A stretch of DNA of 64,000 nucleotides from positions 106,486,505 through 106,550,504 of the forward strand of contig OY804575.1 of the NCBI GenBank assembly GCA_963680875.1, read 5' to 3'. This document shows, one piece after another, positions 1 to 12,092 of this stretch. A model generated the notes under the pieces. The model was not told where the DNA came from. It was given only the letters and a program-made list of their open reading frames with translations, and ran no database searches. Origin of the DNA: Bathymodiolus brooksi. Lineage: Eukaryota; Mollusca; Bivalvia; Mytilida; Modiolidae. The position numbers and the translations under genes are program-made. Position 1 is the first letter of the stretch. Every line of letters starts with the position of its first letter.

Positions 1-205
1 CCGTCTCTGCAGAAAAAATTATAAGCGATGCATTTTCATATAGTGAAAATGTATAAAGATAAAGAGTCAAATATGTCAAGAATTTTTTTTTGTCAATGTG
101 TGACGTAAAAATATTTTTGACATTTACGTCGCCGAATATGGTACTGCTTTGACAACTATTTTACCTATTTTGTTCCTGTATTTAAATACTGTTACAGTGA
201 CAGCC

Positions 206-418
206 GGAACCTTTGAACCGTAATGAGAGCGGGAGGTTTGGCGCCTTAAAATCTGATTCAACCCACCATTTCTTTAGAAATGCCTGTACCAAGTCAGGGT
301 CATTACGGTTTTCACAGTTTTCCGGTTGTTGACTGATTTTGTCTGTTTATATAATTATGAGTTTTGACTTTCCCTTTGTAAGATTGTTCGGAGTTCGGTA
401 ATTTTGTTATTACCTTTA
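206..418 (+). mobile_element. 3' end fragment of the Crypton-type family
   Basis: The 'tgcctgtaccaagtcaggg' block followed by 'gttttgactttccctttg' and 'agattgttcggagttcggta'. 269-418 is nearly identical to 32391-32541. Confidence 0.65.
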
Positions 419-665
419 TCCGTAATGCTATGCATTTAATATAGAAATCAAAATAAAAGAGGCATAGCGAGGGTAGCTATATTTTAATTTATGCTTTATA
501 CTACATTCGTATATCTAATTTGAAACTTTTGTAAGACTCTGAAATCATGTAGCTCTCCAATCTTTGGAATTTTAGTGTAGTTGATCATGATCAGCTGATG
601 AAGGTTATTCTAGGTACTTGTTATACCTGCATTTGTACGAGTTCAAACTAAGCACACTTATAATT

Positions 666-800
666 GGTTTTTGGTTTGGTTTTATGGTGCCTAGAGCCAC
701 TTTCACCAATATTTCAATTATATTGTGGCGGTCAGCTTTATTGGTGGAAGAACCTGTCCATGGTTATTTGCGACCTGTCGCAAATAACCATGGACAGTAA
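666..800 (-). mobile_element. SINE tail fragment with perfect hairpin
   Basis: Reverse-strand SINE tail ('atattgtggcggtcagcttt'); the middle is replaced by an inverted copy of its own end (hairpin 754-797). Confidence 0.6.
754..797. repeat. Perfect 21-bp hairpin
   Basis: 754-774 and 777-797 are exact reverse complements with a 2-base spacer. The right arm follows the SINE sequence; the left arm replaces what the SINE should carry. Confidence 0.9.
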
Positions 801-1249
801 CCATTTTACCTTCTTATCTCTCCAATAAGGGTTATTCATTCCTTGTCTTATCACTGGGTGTAATTGTTCACCTACCCTCCCATTTGGTAATTGTTCCCAA
901 CTATTTCTCTTTTATTAACATAAGGTGAGACGATGTGTCTCCTATGAATACCAATATTACATTTTTGGTAGTTCATTTGTTCTTTAGTATGTATGGTTTT
1001 TTTATTCTTATTTGTATTTTATTTTTGCTTATTTGACATGTTCTTTAATAACAGGAGGGCCACAATTGAGATATGCATATCCTGTGAATGTCATGGGATC
1101 AAGTAACTCATCATCAATATACATCTACAACGATTTTCTGTCCTATATAATACTTCCTACAATGTATCTTTGACAATCTCGTTTGTACTGATATACAGGG
1201 TCGCCAAATCTTTAGTAAATTTGTTCCATGGTATTTAGCTATTCACACA
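801..1249. other. No gene seen
   Basis: AT-rich sequence after the SINE fragment; no conserved frame or repeat recognised. Confidence 0.5.
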
Positions 1250-1440
1250 TAAAAACACTTCCTGATTCTGGTTGATTTTTAATGTAGTGTGTATATTTAA
1301 ATAATTTAAATATGAATTGTCGTAGGTATATCTTGTATAATATTATAAAAAAAATGAATATATACTTCTCATGAAATAGGTAAGCTTATGAAAAAATAGA
1401 TATATTTAGTTATATGTATGGTACATGAGAGTCACTAAAT
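1250..1440 (+). promoter_or_regulatory. Candidate upstream first-exon unit (copy a)
   Basis: One of four related units (others 1545-1690 continuing at 3010-3090, 11805-11900, 16650-16870) starting 'acttcctg' and ending in a conserved GTAAG (here 1380). The two live or formerly live copies precede a signal exon that has a 3' splice site in its 5' UTR. This suggests a noncoding first exon plus donor (inference). Confidence 0.35.
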
Positions 1441-1544
1441 CTGGAGACACCAAAAACAGGTTTCTCACAGGAAAAGTTTTCCTTGAAGAACATAGCTGGG
1501 TTCATACGTTCTTAATATTACTCTTGTCGATAAAGTTCGAGCTA

Positions 1545-1690
1545 AGCAAGTTCCTGATTCTGGTTGATGTTTAATATATTGGAAAGATTTAAATAATTGT
1601 ACACATATACATTGTCCTAGGCATATTATGTATATTATTATAACAGTGAATAAGCACTGTTCATATAATATGTAAGCCGATAACTGTACC
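1545..1690 (+). promoter_or_regulatory. Candidate upstream first-exon unit (copy b, split by transposon)
   Basis: Same unit, GTAAG at 1672. The Tc1-like element at 1716 separates it from its continuation ('tgtacgtcatgcgagagtcac', 3013 on). Confidence 0.35.
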
Positions 1691-1715
1691 TAGTCAACTG
1701 TACAGCATAGAGCCA

Positions 1716-3008
1716 TAAATGAGTCAACTTTTTTAAATGGCTGCCATTTTTTTAAAAGTCACACTTGGTGAATATAAATGTACATACAACTTTTAAATGA
1801 AGTGGTACCTACCTAATACTTTGTAATAGTCCCCTTCTGGATGGGTACTACCCTACATCGTCGTGGCAAACTGGCATAATGTTTTTGTATATAAAACAAG
1901 GGCACTTCATTCCAAGCAGTCATCAACTGAGTCTTCAAGTCGGCAAGATTTGGAATCAGAAAGTCTATTTTTTATTTTGTTTTTCAACAAAAGCCATATA
2001 TATTCGACAGTATAAGTCCAGAGACTGAGGTGACCAACTTATATGTGGAATTTGATTTCTATGCTTCCAATCCTCAGATTCACGGGACCTATGACAAGGA
2101 GCATTGTCATCTTGGAAGTACCATGTATTGCTAACAAAATGTATAGTTACAACTGGCCAAATATTGTCATCAAGTGTCTGAATATATTTTTAAGAGTTCA
2201 TATTTCCATCTATGAATGCTAAAGTTCCAACACCATAATATGTCAAACAACCCCATACCATTATCTTAATATTTGAAGATGAGACATTGGCAATATAGCC
2301 CAAACATTCCGGTCTCCACTTTTCAGATGCTTTTCACCAGACCTTCAACTTGCCATCAGGCTTAATAACTATCATCATTTCATCGGAATAGACTACCTTT
2401 CTCCACTGATTATTAACTGTCCAATGTAACTTGCCCCTACACCATAATATAGACTTCCTAACTGATCGCCATGAATAGCCAAGTGAATGAAGTGTTATCT
2501 GAACGGTACACCGATACATTTACAGGTGTCCGTCTATTACATTCACTGGTAATATCCTTCAATGTAGCCCTCAGTGAAGTTTTAACGATACGATTTAGCA
2601 CTCTCTCCCCTCTTTTGGAAGCAAATTTTGAACGTCCCTTTCGCGGTTTGTTTTCTGTGTCACCACGTTCCTGCCAGCGCTTTAGAAGTTTAGAAATTGT
2701 GGACTTGCTTATATTCAATATATTTGCAACTTACGATGCTCGGCAGCCACCTTCTATAAGTTGTACGATGGTATTTGTGTGTCCTCTGGTAATTGTTTAC
2801 CGTGTTTTGCAATTTTGTAAACAAGGATATTGCATAGAAACCGGAATGAATATCGGGTTAAAATTCCGGATTTTATGAATATGTAAGAGTTACCTCCCGT
2901 TGACTACGAATTTAAAATACCGCAATACGCTAACGCGATCTAAAACACGTTTAAAAGTGTCCAGGCATCAATAGTTGCAGTCCACCATAAGAAAAGTTGA
3001 CTCATTTA
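1716..3008 (-). mobile_element. Tc1/mariner-like transposon, decayed
   Basis: Ends are inverted repeats of 'ataaatgagtcaactttt' flanked by TA, total about 1.29 kb. On the minus strand, interrupted frames encode an N-terminal helix-turn-helix (MNISKSTISKLLKRWQERGD, from 2718 down) and the DDE core: VVYSDEM near 2390, WYFQDDNAPCHR near 2100, and SWSPQSLDL near 2040. Stops and frameshifts make it inactive. It lies inside the left duplicated block only. Confidence 0.88.
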
Positions 3009-4527
3009 TGTCACTATGCTGTACGTCATGCGAGAGTCACTTAAACTGCACAATACCAGGTTTCTCTCACATTTCATCGTTTGCAATACATGTCTTCCTA
3101 TCGGTATATGCAATCTGTATATAACAAGTCAACCTTTTTCTGATATATTTTATCAGATTATCAACCGAAAATCTTTCTGCCGTCAGTACATTATCCTATA
3201 AATATTGTAGAGACGCTTTGCTTGAATTTCCACTGCCCAGACGTACGGCTTAGAAAATGGAAAAAGGGCGACGGGTGAATTTATACAGAATACTCAGCCA
3301 TTTATAAACAATTCTTATGTAAACTATCCATCCTGTACCTTTATATCTTCTGAAACTTAAACATATGGCCAAGTTAAATACTGATTATCATAGAAGCACA
3401 GATGAATATAAATATTTATCCTGCACTTGTACTATCTGAGCAGTCAAATTTCATTGACTGGATACATTTTTGTAATGTACTTTCAGTGACCGAAAGATAG
3501 CTATGCACATGTTTTTCCTGTTGAATTTTGGGAAACTGGTTTTTAAATTCAGTTCACTTCCTGATAACAGAATTCAAGGGATACTTGTATAATATTAGTA
3601 TTCAATTCAAAATATAAACGTCGATGGATTAATGTGATTTTTCTGCAGGATAAACAAAATAATAATACAGTGTCTTAAAATATCAGTTTATGTGCATTTG
3701 TTACTTTAAAATGTAGGAAATTGAAAGAAACACGTTTCTTTTCTATCACATAAACATTTAAATTTTAAAGTTAAACAATCATCGTTGATTTTACTGTTGA
3801 TCATAAATCATATAGAATTATTTGTTTCAATCAAAGAAATGCTTCCTCGCTTTGGTGCACTACTATTATTCGGCTTATTTTCGGCTATGCATTTACTCAC
3901 ACTGCCCTTTTATACATACGGAACGTTGGTTATATACTTGCGAATGGATCAAGGTAAATTAGGTCACCCAACTAGTTTTGCTTGAAAACTTTGTTCGCGG
4001 CAATTTGATTGGACTAGTAAAGATAACTCTTTCTATCAGTATCAGACAAAGGTGGCGATATTAAAGACGTGAAGGATAAAAGAAAGAAAAAACATACATT
4101 ATCAGTTGTTTTCTATTATCAGTTGCATGAATTTCACAATCAATTAAAGAACCTTTTTACTTGTACCAAATAATTAACTCCCACATTATAGCTTCAATTT
4201 TAGATGTAAAAATGCGTTTGCATTTTAACAATTGCAGAGGGATTTTTGTATCATGCTAGTATGTATGTGTTATCAATTTGGGAATTGATACGGATAAGGA
4301 AATTCATAGAATAAACAGAAATATGTTGTTTGATTTCATGTTTTGTATCCGTTAAATACTAACTTAACATTTTTACGCGAATATCCCATATTTAACAACG
4401 GAGTTACACGACTTTGGAGATAGTAAGCTCATACTGCTAAAAGTGGCTTTTTGCATAATTTTAATCTTTGTCTTTTCTGATATACATGTTATCAATTTGT
4501 ATATAGGTTGTGACAAGCCAGAACAAA

Positions 4528-4579
4528 ATGAAAATATTAGATGTTGTGATATTACTGCTATCTGTTGCCAATGCGCAAA
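4528..4579 (+). pseudogene. Signal-peptide exon of the broken copy
   Basis: [17 protein letters not shown], still intact, phase 1, donor gtaagt, with an acceptor-like tatatag 20 bases before the ATG. One residue differs from the live copy (Ala for Val). Confidence 0.8.
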
Positions 4580-4920
4580 GTAAGTATGTATATACATGTT
4601 TTATACAATCGGTCAAATGACAATATGTATATAACAGATTGTAGTCTTCTAACATTATATAGTCCAAATTGATAAAATTGTGGTGATGTGAGTAGTCCAA
4701 TCAAAATCACAATCTACATGTAGATACACAATACACTGGGTGGTTTCAAATAATATTTCATTTTCTGAAGAAAAAAACAGCAATGTTCGTCTCCTGTTGT
4801 TGCCGTCTTGGATTACTCATCTACAAAGAAGAATTAAACTTTGCTAAGAGCCAGCAAATTTGAGCGAGTTTGAGTTTGTAGTTGAGTATGAAATGTTCAA
4901 CAAATATCTATTTAGGAGAT

Positions 4921-5110
4921 AACTGTATTGTATTTTGTTAATTTCACGGCATCAGTTGGAGATTTGATGGTCGCAAATTGAGGTTACTTGCGACGCATTA
5001 GCGTAATCAGCTAAAATACTAAAAATGTATCATGCTATTTCAACCGTGGAATTGATACGGTGAACAATTACACCATTAAATGCCGTGAAATTTTCAAATA
5101 CAATACAGTT
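4921..5110. repeat. Inverted repeat with 30-bp arms
   Basis: 4921-4951 ('aactgtattgtattttgtta' on) is the inverse of 5081-5110 apart from 3-4 changes. Inside it, 5001-5060 recurs directly at 5170-5230. Confidence 0.55.
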
Positions 5111-6277
5111 GTATCCATTCTAATGTAAGCATGTGTATTGCCACATTATTGACAAGATCACGTAAGCGGTAATCGGCTACAATTCTAAAAATATCTCGTG
5201 ATATTTCAACCATGGAATTGATAATGTGAAAATTATAGCATTCTCCAATCACAAACCAGGAATACTAACTACATTATAATTTTGATTAGTTTACAGTATT
5301 CAATTAATGCAACATTCATGTAACTGATCAATAACTTTATTCTAAAACTGATATCTTGTCATATTTATCATGTAGAATAATTTACAGAGGAATAATACAT
5401 TGTTACATTTGTTCACCTTATCTATCTTTTATTGAAATTTACAGTTCCTGAATGATGTAATTAATGTATTATCTAAGGATATCTTCCCTCAGGCATAGGT
5501 AACACTAGCTGATATTTTGCTATCCTGTTCAAGTCCTTCTGTTTTCTTGCTCCCAAAGACTTTTAAATAATTTGGCTTTTAAATATTTTGGCATTGAGAG
5601 CACCTGATGAAGGTTATTTCAGAAACGCGCCGTGCGCATTACATTTGATATGCTCTTTAGGAAGTGTGTATATTACGCATGTAGCTCGACCCGACATTAA
5701 ATAGTAAACTGATGTCAAAATACAAAGTCTCTATCCTCGATCATAGTTGAATCTTCCTCTTGATCGGACGGCGGCAACATCGTATATTTCGTTCGTTGTC
5801 CCGACTCATTTACCACTGTTTCAGCTATTTTCATTTCTAGAGAAAGGAAGTGAACAGTACGAAAAGACATGGCGATCTTATTCTTCCATGAACAAATGTA
5901 TCATCTTTCTCACACCTTGGATAAAGTAGTTCGTTAATTTAAGCGAAAACGATTTTTCTATCTTACACAGGCTCCTGGGTAAGACAAGCTACACGCACAT
6001 ATTCCCGCAAATTCGTTTTCCATTGTTGAAGTAAATTGTCGATTTATCGATATACATCCGTGTCTTGACAGTATTTTAAATGTATTTCATAATATAATAT
6101 ATAGACTGTATCTTTGAAAGATACCACAACAGTGATAAATACTAATAAAAAATATTTGACATTGGTCAAAGGGAGGTAATTAATTTTTAGCTACGTTAGC
6201 TACTAACAAGGGAGAGCACTCTATATTTTCTCAACGTAAATAAATATTGACAAGATAGAAACAGATGAGAAAAAGAG

Positions 6278-6427
6278 TCAAACACCGCGAAATGTGCAAG
6301 ATAGTAAAATATGTGATACCCTCGGGTAAGATTTAAATCATATCCGACTCGGAAAAGCCTCGTCCGATACGATTTAAATCTTATCCTCGGGTGTCACAGA
6401 TTGTACTAGCTTGCACCTCTTTCAGTG
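6278..6427. repeat. Fold-back element (MITE-like hairpin)
   Basis: Arms of about 68 bp pair across a 14-base loop: 'ctcgggtaagatttaaatca' against 'gatttaaatcttatcctcgg', extending outwards to 'gtgcaag' (6294) and 'cttgcac' (6410). In the intron of the broken copy. Confidence 0.6.
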
Positions 6428-6740
6428 TTAGATCCTATATTTATCTTCATCCAGCTTTTTACATCTATAAATATATGACAACAAAATAGTGTTTTCATCA
6501 ATCGAAAACAGACGAAGGAGTCATATGCATTGGTAAATAACAAATAATTGATTTCATTCTTCACATATTATTGTTTAAGTCATCTTAAGTTAACATTTCT
6601 TCATGTATATTTAATGAAATATGGTAGTGTGCTTTGTTGGGTTTATTCTTTGTTGCAGAGGTAGAATAATGTAATATGGGTGTACATTTATGGTGTTTTA
6701 CTTGAAATGTCGAATGGCATTCTTCTTTGTTTTCATACAG

Positions 6741-6961
6741 AAAACTTATCATTAAACGGAACTCCTTCACAGAGTTCAGATTATTACTGGAAAAATAGCG
6801 AATATATTTGACAGCAGATCTAGCGACCAGTGATGATGATACATTTGTCGAGGAAGAATGTTCTGTAACACAGGATAAAAAACATGTGGCATGGTGGATG
6901 TTTACGTTTCCTGTAGATACTGTATTTATCACACATGTTAAGGTAAATTACCGGTCAATAA
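6741..6961 (+). pseudogene. First F5/8 exon of the broken copy (frameshifted)
   Basis: Acceptor catacag and donor gtaagt remain. Net 13 bp shorter than its homologue: a 9-bp in-frame loss plus 4 bp before the GACAGCAG block. After SSDYYWKNSEYI the entry frame stops (TGA); the other frame continues well as TADLATSDDDTFVEEECSVT and [15 protein letters not shown]. Confidence 0.8.
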
Positions 6962-8140
6962 GTAAGTGTTCATATCAATTAATTTGACTTTTCTAATTGA
7001 CCTGCACGTTTTTAACATCATACATTATTTTGCAATGTATCCAATAAGATGCAAAACATATATTTGATAAAATATTAAGGTAAATGAATTTGTTGATTAT
7101 CAACTGTCGACTAGTCGATGAGTTAAGGAAAACAATTTTATCCTACACTTGAGTTATGTTTTGGGTTGATGGAAACTGCTGCTTTATTATGACAGCGTCA
7201 TAATAACACTTTTTCACATTAGCCTAATAATGCTATTAACCCACACCCCTGTCATAATAACACTTTTCACATTAGCCTAATAAAGCTATCAAGCCACGTT
7301 CCTTACCGGAACTACTGTTGAAGTATCAAAGGAGTTCCCGTTATCTTTTTTTATTTATTATTAAATTAAACAAAAATTTGTATTGCAGGATAAATACAAT
7401 ATTGGTGTATTGACAGTAAATATAGAATGTATGTGGCTCGGCACGAAACAGTTGGAAAGACTCGCTAAAAGCTCGTCTTTCCTCCGTTTCTAAGCCTTGC
7501 TACATAAATTATATATTTACTGCCAATGTACCAATATTGTATATTTATTAATGTATATTGTATTGTTGGTATATTAAATGGATGGTTTGTGAGCTGGTCA
7601 GTGTCGTATGTCAATACCAATATTTGGTTGCAAATCGAAGCACATAATGTTATCGGTCTCATGTAAATTTTTCCTCTAATTATATCACAACTACCTTTAC
7701 ATTCCGAAGATATAGTGAAATATAAATAAATAGTATCCGAACAACGCAGTAAGTGGTTTTTCATCAACATCCTAGTTTATCTCTCTCCACACACATTTGT
7801 AATTGATGTGCCTGTACCACGGTACCAAGCCAAGTACATGAGCGGTTATGCATTTACATGCTTGCACTATCAATTGTATCCTTTTTGTTTTACATATTAT
7901 TATTAGTGTTGTTCTGTTGCGATTGATTTATTCTCGATATTCGAAATACAGGGATAGTTATTTTTTATTACATAAATTAACACTTGTATTTCCACCAATG
8001 AACATTTTCATGGCCAACACAGTGATATGTCTATCAGATAATGGAAATAAATTGGGTGTGATACCGGTTTTGTTTTCATTTGGAAAAATCAGTATTTCAT
8101 CAAAATGTATTGTAGCCATGTGCATTTATTGTTGTTGCAG

Positions 8141-8597
8141 CCCCCTCACGCTTAGCTGGATATTATGTGTATGTAAGTAGCTCAAGTATATCGAAGACTG
8201 ATGGTTATCTCTGTTATCATCACGAAGGATCAGGACTTCCATCCGTATATCAGGATCGTAATTGTAACCACTTAGGACAGTATGTTATAATCTATAATGA
8301 ACGAAATGAAACGTCAAGCTATAACCCTGTTGGGTACAGTCCTAAAGCAGTGTTAGAACTATGTGAAGTAGAAAGCGTTTTGCTGGATATTCCTTGTATG
8401 TTAGTAACTCAGGTATATCGAAGACTGATGGCTATCTCTGTTATCATCACGAAGGATCAGGACTTCCATCCGTATATCAGGATCGTAATTGTAAGGACAG
8501 TATGTTATTATTTATAATGAACGCAATGAAACAGTAAACTACCCTGATGACTATTATGATGTCGCCGTGTTAGAGCTGTGCAAAGTAAGAATCTACG
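8141..8597 (+). pseudogene. Second F5/8 exon of the broken copy (internal tandem duplication)
   Basis: Acceptor gttgcag and donor gtaagt remain. The first half (8141-about 8374) reads RLAGYYVYVSSSSI to AVLELCEVE; the second half (about 8375-8597) repeats the module ([13 protein letters not shown] to [11 protein letters not shown]) one base out of frame, and has a 7-bp loss after DRNC. The two halves are closer to each other across the shared DGYLCYHHEG region than either is to the live exon, so the second arose by local duplication or gene conversion. Confidence 0.8.
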
Positions 8598-8768
8598 GTA
8601 AGTGCAAGTATATATTAGTTGCATTCAAACATGGAAAGTACATGACAACTTGCATACTCAGATAGCTACCTGACAATTGATAAGAAACTAATAATACTAA
8701 AATTGCTTGATATATGCCAATGTAGTTATTCAGCTAAGTATTAATGTGAAAGAAAACCGAAAGTCAAA

Positions 8769-8990
8769 TCAAGAATTGACAATCCGCAGACACCGGCAAC
8801 ATAGGGCACACGACAAAGAACGAAGATAAAAAAGTAACCATATAATACAGAAAATAAAAAGAAGAGCAACACGACGCCACCAACATATCATGATACTCGC
8901 GAGGGGAAAGCAGTTAGACTTGTGTTTCATATATGACACCCGGTAAAGATATCCTCTATTGCAAAGGTAAGAAAAAGGATCCATTGTCAT
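8769..8990 (-). repeat. Retroelement-tail fragment (in left duplicated block)
   Basis: Block with 'ggcaacatagggcacacgac' and 'gaagagcaacacgacgccac', the reverse of the bivalve retroelement 3' tail ('ggttcgtgttgctc'). The homologous copy is at 20985-21215. Confidence 0.45.
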
Positions 8991-9720
8991 ATGGGTAATG
9001 AATAAATCATAAGGTTAACCAGTTGATTTAACTTTATAATGTGTCCTGTGATGTAATCAAACTGTCTGTTATAGTTTTCTTATTTGTGACATTAGGTTTG
9101 CTTGAAATATTTGGGATGGCATTTCCTGAATTGCGTAATATAATCATGTACCAAGTATGTGTCATGTATTGATGTAGGTGTTGTTTGTGACACATATGTT
9201 GGTCACATGGGAGTTAGAATAATGTGTTATTTTGACGCTGAGTTGTGCTTTTTGTGGATATTCATATGCAAACTACACAATTTTAACTCATGGTTGTAGT
9301 CCAGCACATACAGATACACAGCAGGTATTTTAGAGTCAAGTACTAGTATATGATACATTTTATTCTGCAGATATCTGACAAATAAGCATTAAAACGTTAT
9401 TCCTTCATCCACGTCAACCAAGGTATGTCCATATATGACATTGGAATATAGAGAGTCCATACAAACATTGAAAACTTCGGGTTAAATATATTGACTTCTG
9501 TATTTTTTTTAAACCAATTGATGGGTGTGTACTGATTAACAAGAGCTACGCCGTCTTGTTGTAATGTTGTTCGTTAAGATATCGTTCTTACAGGAAGATA
9601 TTTCCGACTTCTATAGATAAACGTAACACAAAACCTTATAAAGACAAACATCCATTAAAAATACAATACATGTACTAACCTTAGAGTGTAATGATCATGT
9701 ACACCTCTCAATAAGTGTAA

Positions 9721-10735
9721 TAACAAAATTACCGATCTCCGAACAATCTTACAAAGGGAAAGTCAAAACTCATAGGTATATAAACAGACAAAATCAGCCA
9801 AACTGTACCGAATTATTTGGCCATAGTGCATTTAGTAAAGATTGTGGTGTGTGACTGCTCAGAACGTTTTTGTTATAAAGGATGTTAATTTTCTCATTTG
9901 TTAGGGGACATGGCCTCTCTGGTTTTTTGTTTTGCCCTGTTGTTTTAGCTGCTTTTGTTTTGCTTTCAAAGCTTCTCGTGTCAAGTTGAATGCTTCATCT
10001 TTCATTCCTGTGCCAATGATTAAGTGCCCATATTTTGTTCGTCGTAGCTTCGTGTTCACACTACTAATGATGGAGCGCAAGGTGCTTGGCTCGAAATCAC
10101 GTCCATCCTTTTTTCCTCACTGTCAAAAGAAAGTTGGTCAGGAGCGGGTCTAATTTATTTGGAGGAATCAAGTGAATGTCCATGTTTTCCTCTTTCAACC
10201 GGAAAAGGCTTGCAGCCAAGCCCACATCACGCAGTGTCTTTTTCATTGTGTTCTTGTTTAGATGGCCATCTATGATCTGTTGGGTATCATGTTTGTCATA
10301 TCTATCAAACTTTCATCAAATTCTGGAGGAACTTCATTTTCATCAGATGGTGGACAAAGTGTTTCATCTTGAACATTACTTACTGATGGAATTATTGTTG
10401 TGTCAGTTTTTGCATCAAATACACTTTTGTAACAGGCAAAAGGATTCCTGTTGGAGATTAAGACATTGGCAGAGAAACAATTGAGTGTTCTGAATCAAGG
10501 ACAATGTTTTCATGTGGCATTGACATGTCAATTTGCATAAGAATGTCATTTAAGTCTTCATCATTCATATCATCAGATAAATACATTAGTGGTGACCATT
10601 CTAATTTAAAGTGTGACATTTCCTCGTTAAAGTCTGATATTTTACTTTGGTCTGTAAGCTGCATCGTATGCACACGTGCCCTGCGGACGAATTTGTTTAA
10701 GATGTTTGTTTTGTTTTTCTTTGACTTCTAGGAGG
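9721..10735 (-). mobile_element. Crypton-type element remnant (DUF3504-like N-terminus)
   Basis: The minus strand holds an acidic N-terminal piece (10673-10458) and then, over two frames, NTMKKTLRDVGLAASLF, IPPNKLDPLLTNFLLTVRKK and DFEPSTLRSIISSVNTKLRR with LTREALKAKQKQLKQQG, ending at 9901. This is the conserved N-terminal part of Crypton-like tyrosine-recombinase proteins (KIAA1958/ZMYM type). The catalytic core is missing. Its 3' end (9721-9800) matches the fragments at 269, 32391 and 37611. Confidence 0.75.
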
Positions 10736-10739
10736 TTTT

Positions 10740-11800
10740 TTGTATCGTAAAATATGCATAAACAAATTATGGAATTTTAAAATTATTAGTTTCATTTATT
10801 TCATTTTGTGGGTTTGTGCTTAGTAGCGAGAGCGACAACATTTAATAAAAAGACGACAGCGACTATTGACATTGGTTACGGTTCATAGGAGAGCAGAAAC
10901 ATAAAAAACAGTTCCGGAATAGGCGGAGCTTAACACGTTATTCGTATACTAGACGATTAAGCAAAAATGTATTCGTATAGTATATCTGTACAGCAAATGT
11001 ACTGATTGCAGGATAAAAATGTATATTTGTACTACGTTCAACAAATACACAGGTTTAGATAATCATCTTAGGTGTATTATTTTCTAAACAGTACCTGGTG
11101 AAGGTTTCCCAGAAACGCGTTGTCCTCTTTAAAATATTTTCTTTATTACTGTTTATATATTTCACATATGACATAACAACTCATGCTTATTACCCTAGCA
11201 GATATTCAATCCGGGTACATGATGACTTTTAAAAAGTTTAAATATATCGGTGTTTTTTCCGCAACAGTATTCATATAAACCGAGGAAAATTGGGCATAGC
11301 GCAGGTAAATACTCATCATATATGTTATGTTATTAATGCCTTATTAGAACCTGCTTAATCCATTACCTACACTTGTTATTTGTGCTAATTAGGTAAATTT
11401 AACAAAGATGGATCCATACCTGTATATATTATTATTATTTTCATTCATTGACTTATACTTGGGGACACGTGTTCACTCAACTTCTTGATTACTATAATTA
11501 TTTGGTAATTACCATGTAAACAATACAGTGGTCCGTACGATTTGTTGTCGTCGTTAATGTTTCTGTTGATTTGTCTTTCCTATAAGTTGTCTATGATGTA
11601 CAACTGAACAGGGAGTAAACAATTTGTTACTTTAAGAATGCAATGTGTGAGTGCAAGGCGCGAGGGGTGGGGGGTGTAGTTGCTCCTCATCAATTACATT
11701 CACACCATTTTCTTTTCATTGTTTTGACATTATTATGTGTTCCAATACAGGGATGTCCGTTCTAGTTTTGTTCGACCATGATATTGCATTGCTTGCCTGT
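10740..11800. other. No gene seen
   Basis: Contains only a 40-bp motif at 11094 ('tgaaggtttcccagaaacgc') that also occurs at 5606 and, inverted, at 47576: a small dispersed repeat. Confidence 0.5.
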
Positions 11801-11804
11801 AAAA

Positions 11805-11900
11805 ACACTTCCTGTTCTGCTTATGATATTTTAAATAGTGTACATTGTATATTTTGAAAATATAATACATATTTGTTTCATAAAACAAGGTAAGTTAATA
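11805..11900 (+). promoter_or_regulatory. Candidate upstream first-exon unit (isolated copy)
   Basis: Shorter, diverged copy with GTAAG at 11890. No signal exon follows it. Confidence 0.25.
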
Positions 11901-12092
11901 GCATTATATATATATAATATAGTTAGCATTATTTTCATAACATATATCATTTGCTTCATTAACTTTAAATCTGTAAGTAAAATATTTGTGTTCGACTAAA
12001 TTTTCAGCATGAATTATATTTAAAATATAACTGATGCATGCATTGCATACCCAGTATGTTATCTACATGTAACACGCTTAGGGGAAATACAA

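Larger units (their letters stand above)
4528..8597 (+). pseudogene. Duplicated, broken 5' end of the receptor gene
   Basis: Three exons in the same order and with the same splice borders as 18384-20821: signal exon 4528-4579, F5/8 exon 6741-6961, F5/8 exon 8141-8597. The introns are also homologous. It is broken in several ways: the second exon is 221 bp (not a multiple of three) and reads TGA in the frame set by the first; the third exon is a fused double copy whose second half is out of frame; and that second half also lacks 7 bp. No EGF, membrane or phosphatase exons follow before 18 kb. Conclusion: a non-coding partial duplicate. A short secreted product ending early is possible but unlikely to fold. 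Confidence 0.82.
1549..9625 (+). repeat. Segmental duplication, left copy
   Basis: Matches 16650-21850 in order: the 'cttcctgattctgg' unit, the 'gaacgttggttata' region (3920 and 17640), signal exon, F5/8 exons, and the 3' flank up to 'gttcttacagg' (9586 and 21800). Alignable introns show it is a genomic duplication and not a retrocopy. A Tc1-like element at 1716-3008 is absent from the right copy, so it inserted after duplication. Confidence 0.8.

Noticed and set aside
3785..3985. 66-codon hydrophobic frame upstream of the broken copy
   Set aside because: The homologous stretch at 17520-17700 is interrupted; this is upstream or intron sequence.
5606..5655. Possible LTR end ('ggttatttcagaaacgcgcc'), also at 11094 and, inverted, at 47576
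   Set aside because: Only about 40 bp is shared, with no paired terminal repeat, so it cannot be called a specific element.
7848..8180. 110-codon frame before the broken F5/8 exon
   Set aside because: Runs through intron sequence homologous to the live gene's intron, where it is not open.
10176..10731. Plus-strand frames of 75-102 codons
   Set aside because: Shadows of the Crypton-type sequence on the minus strand.
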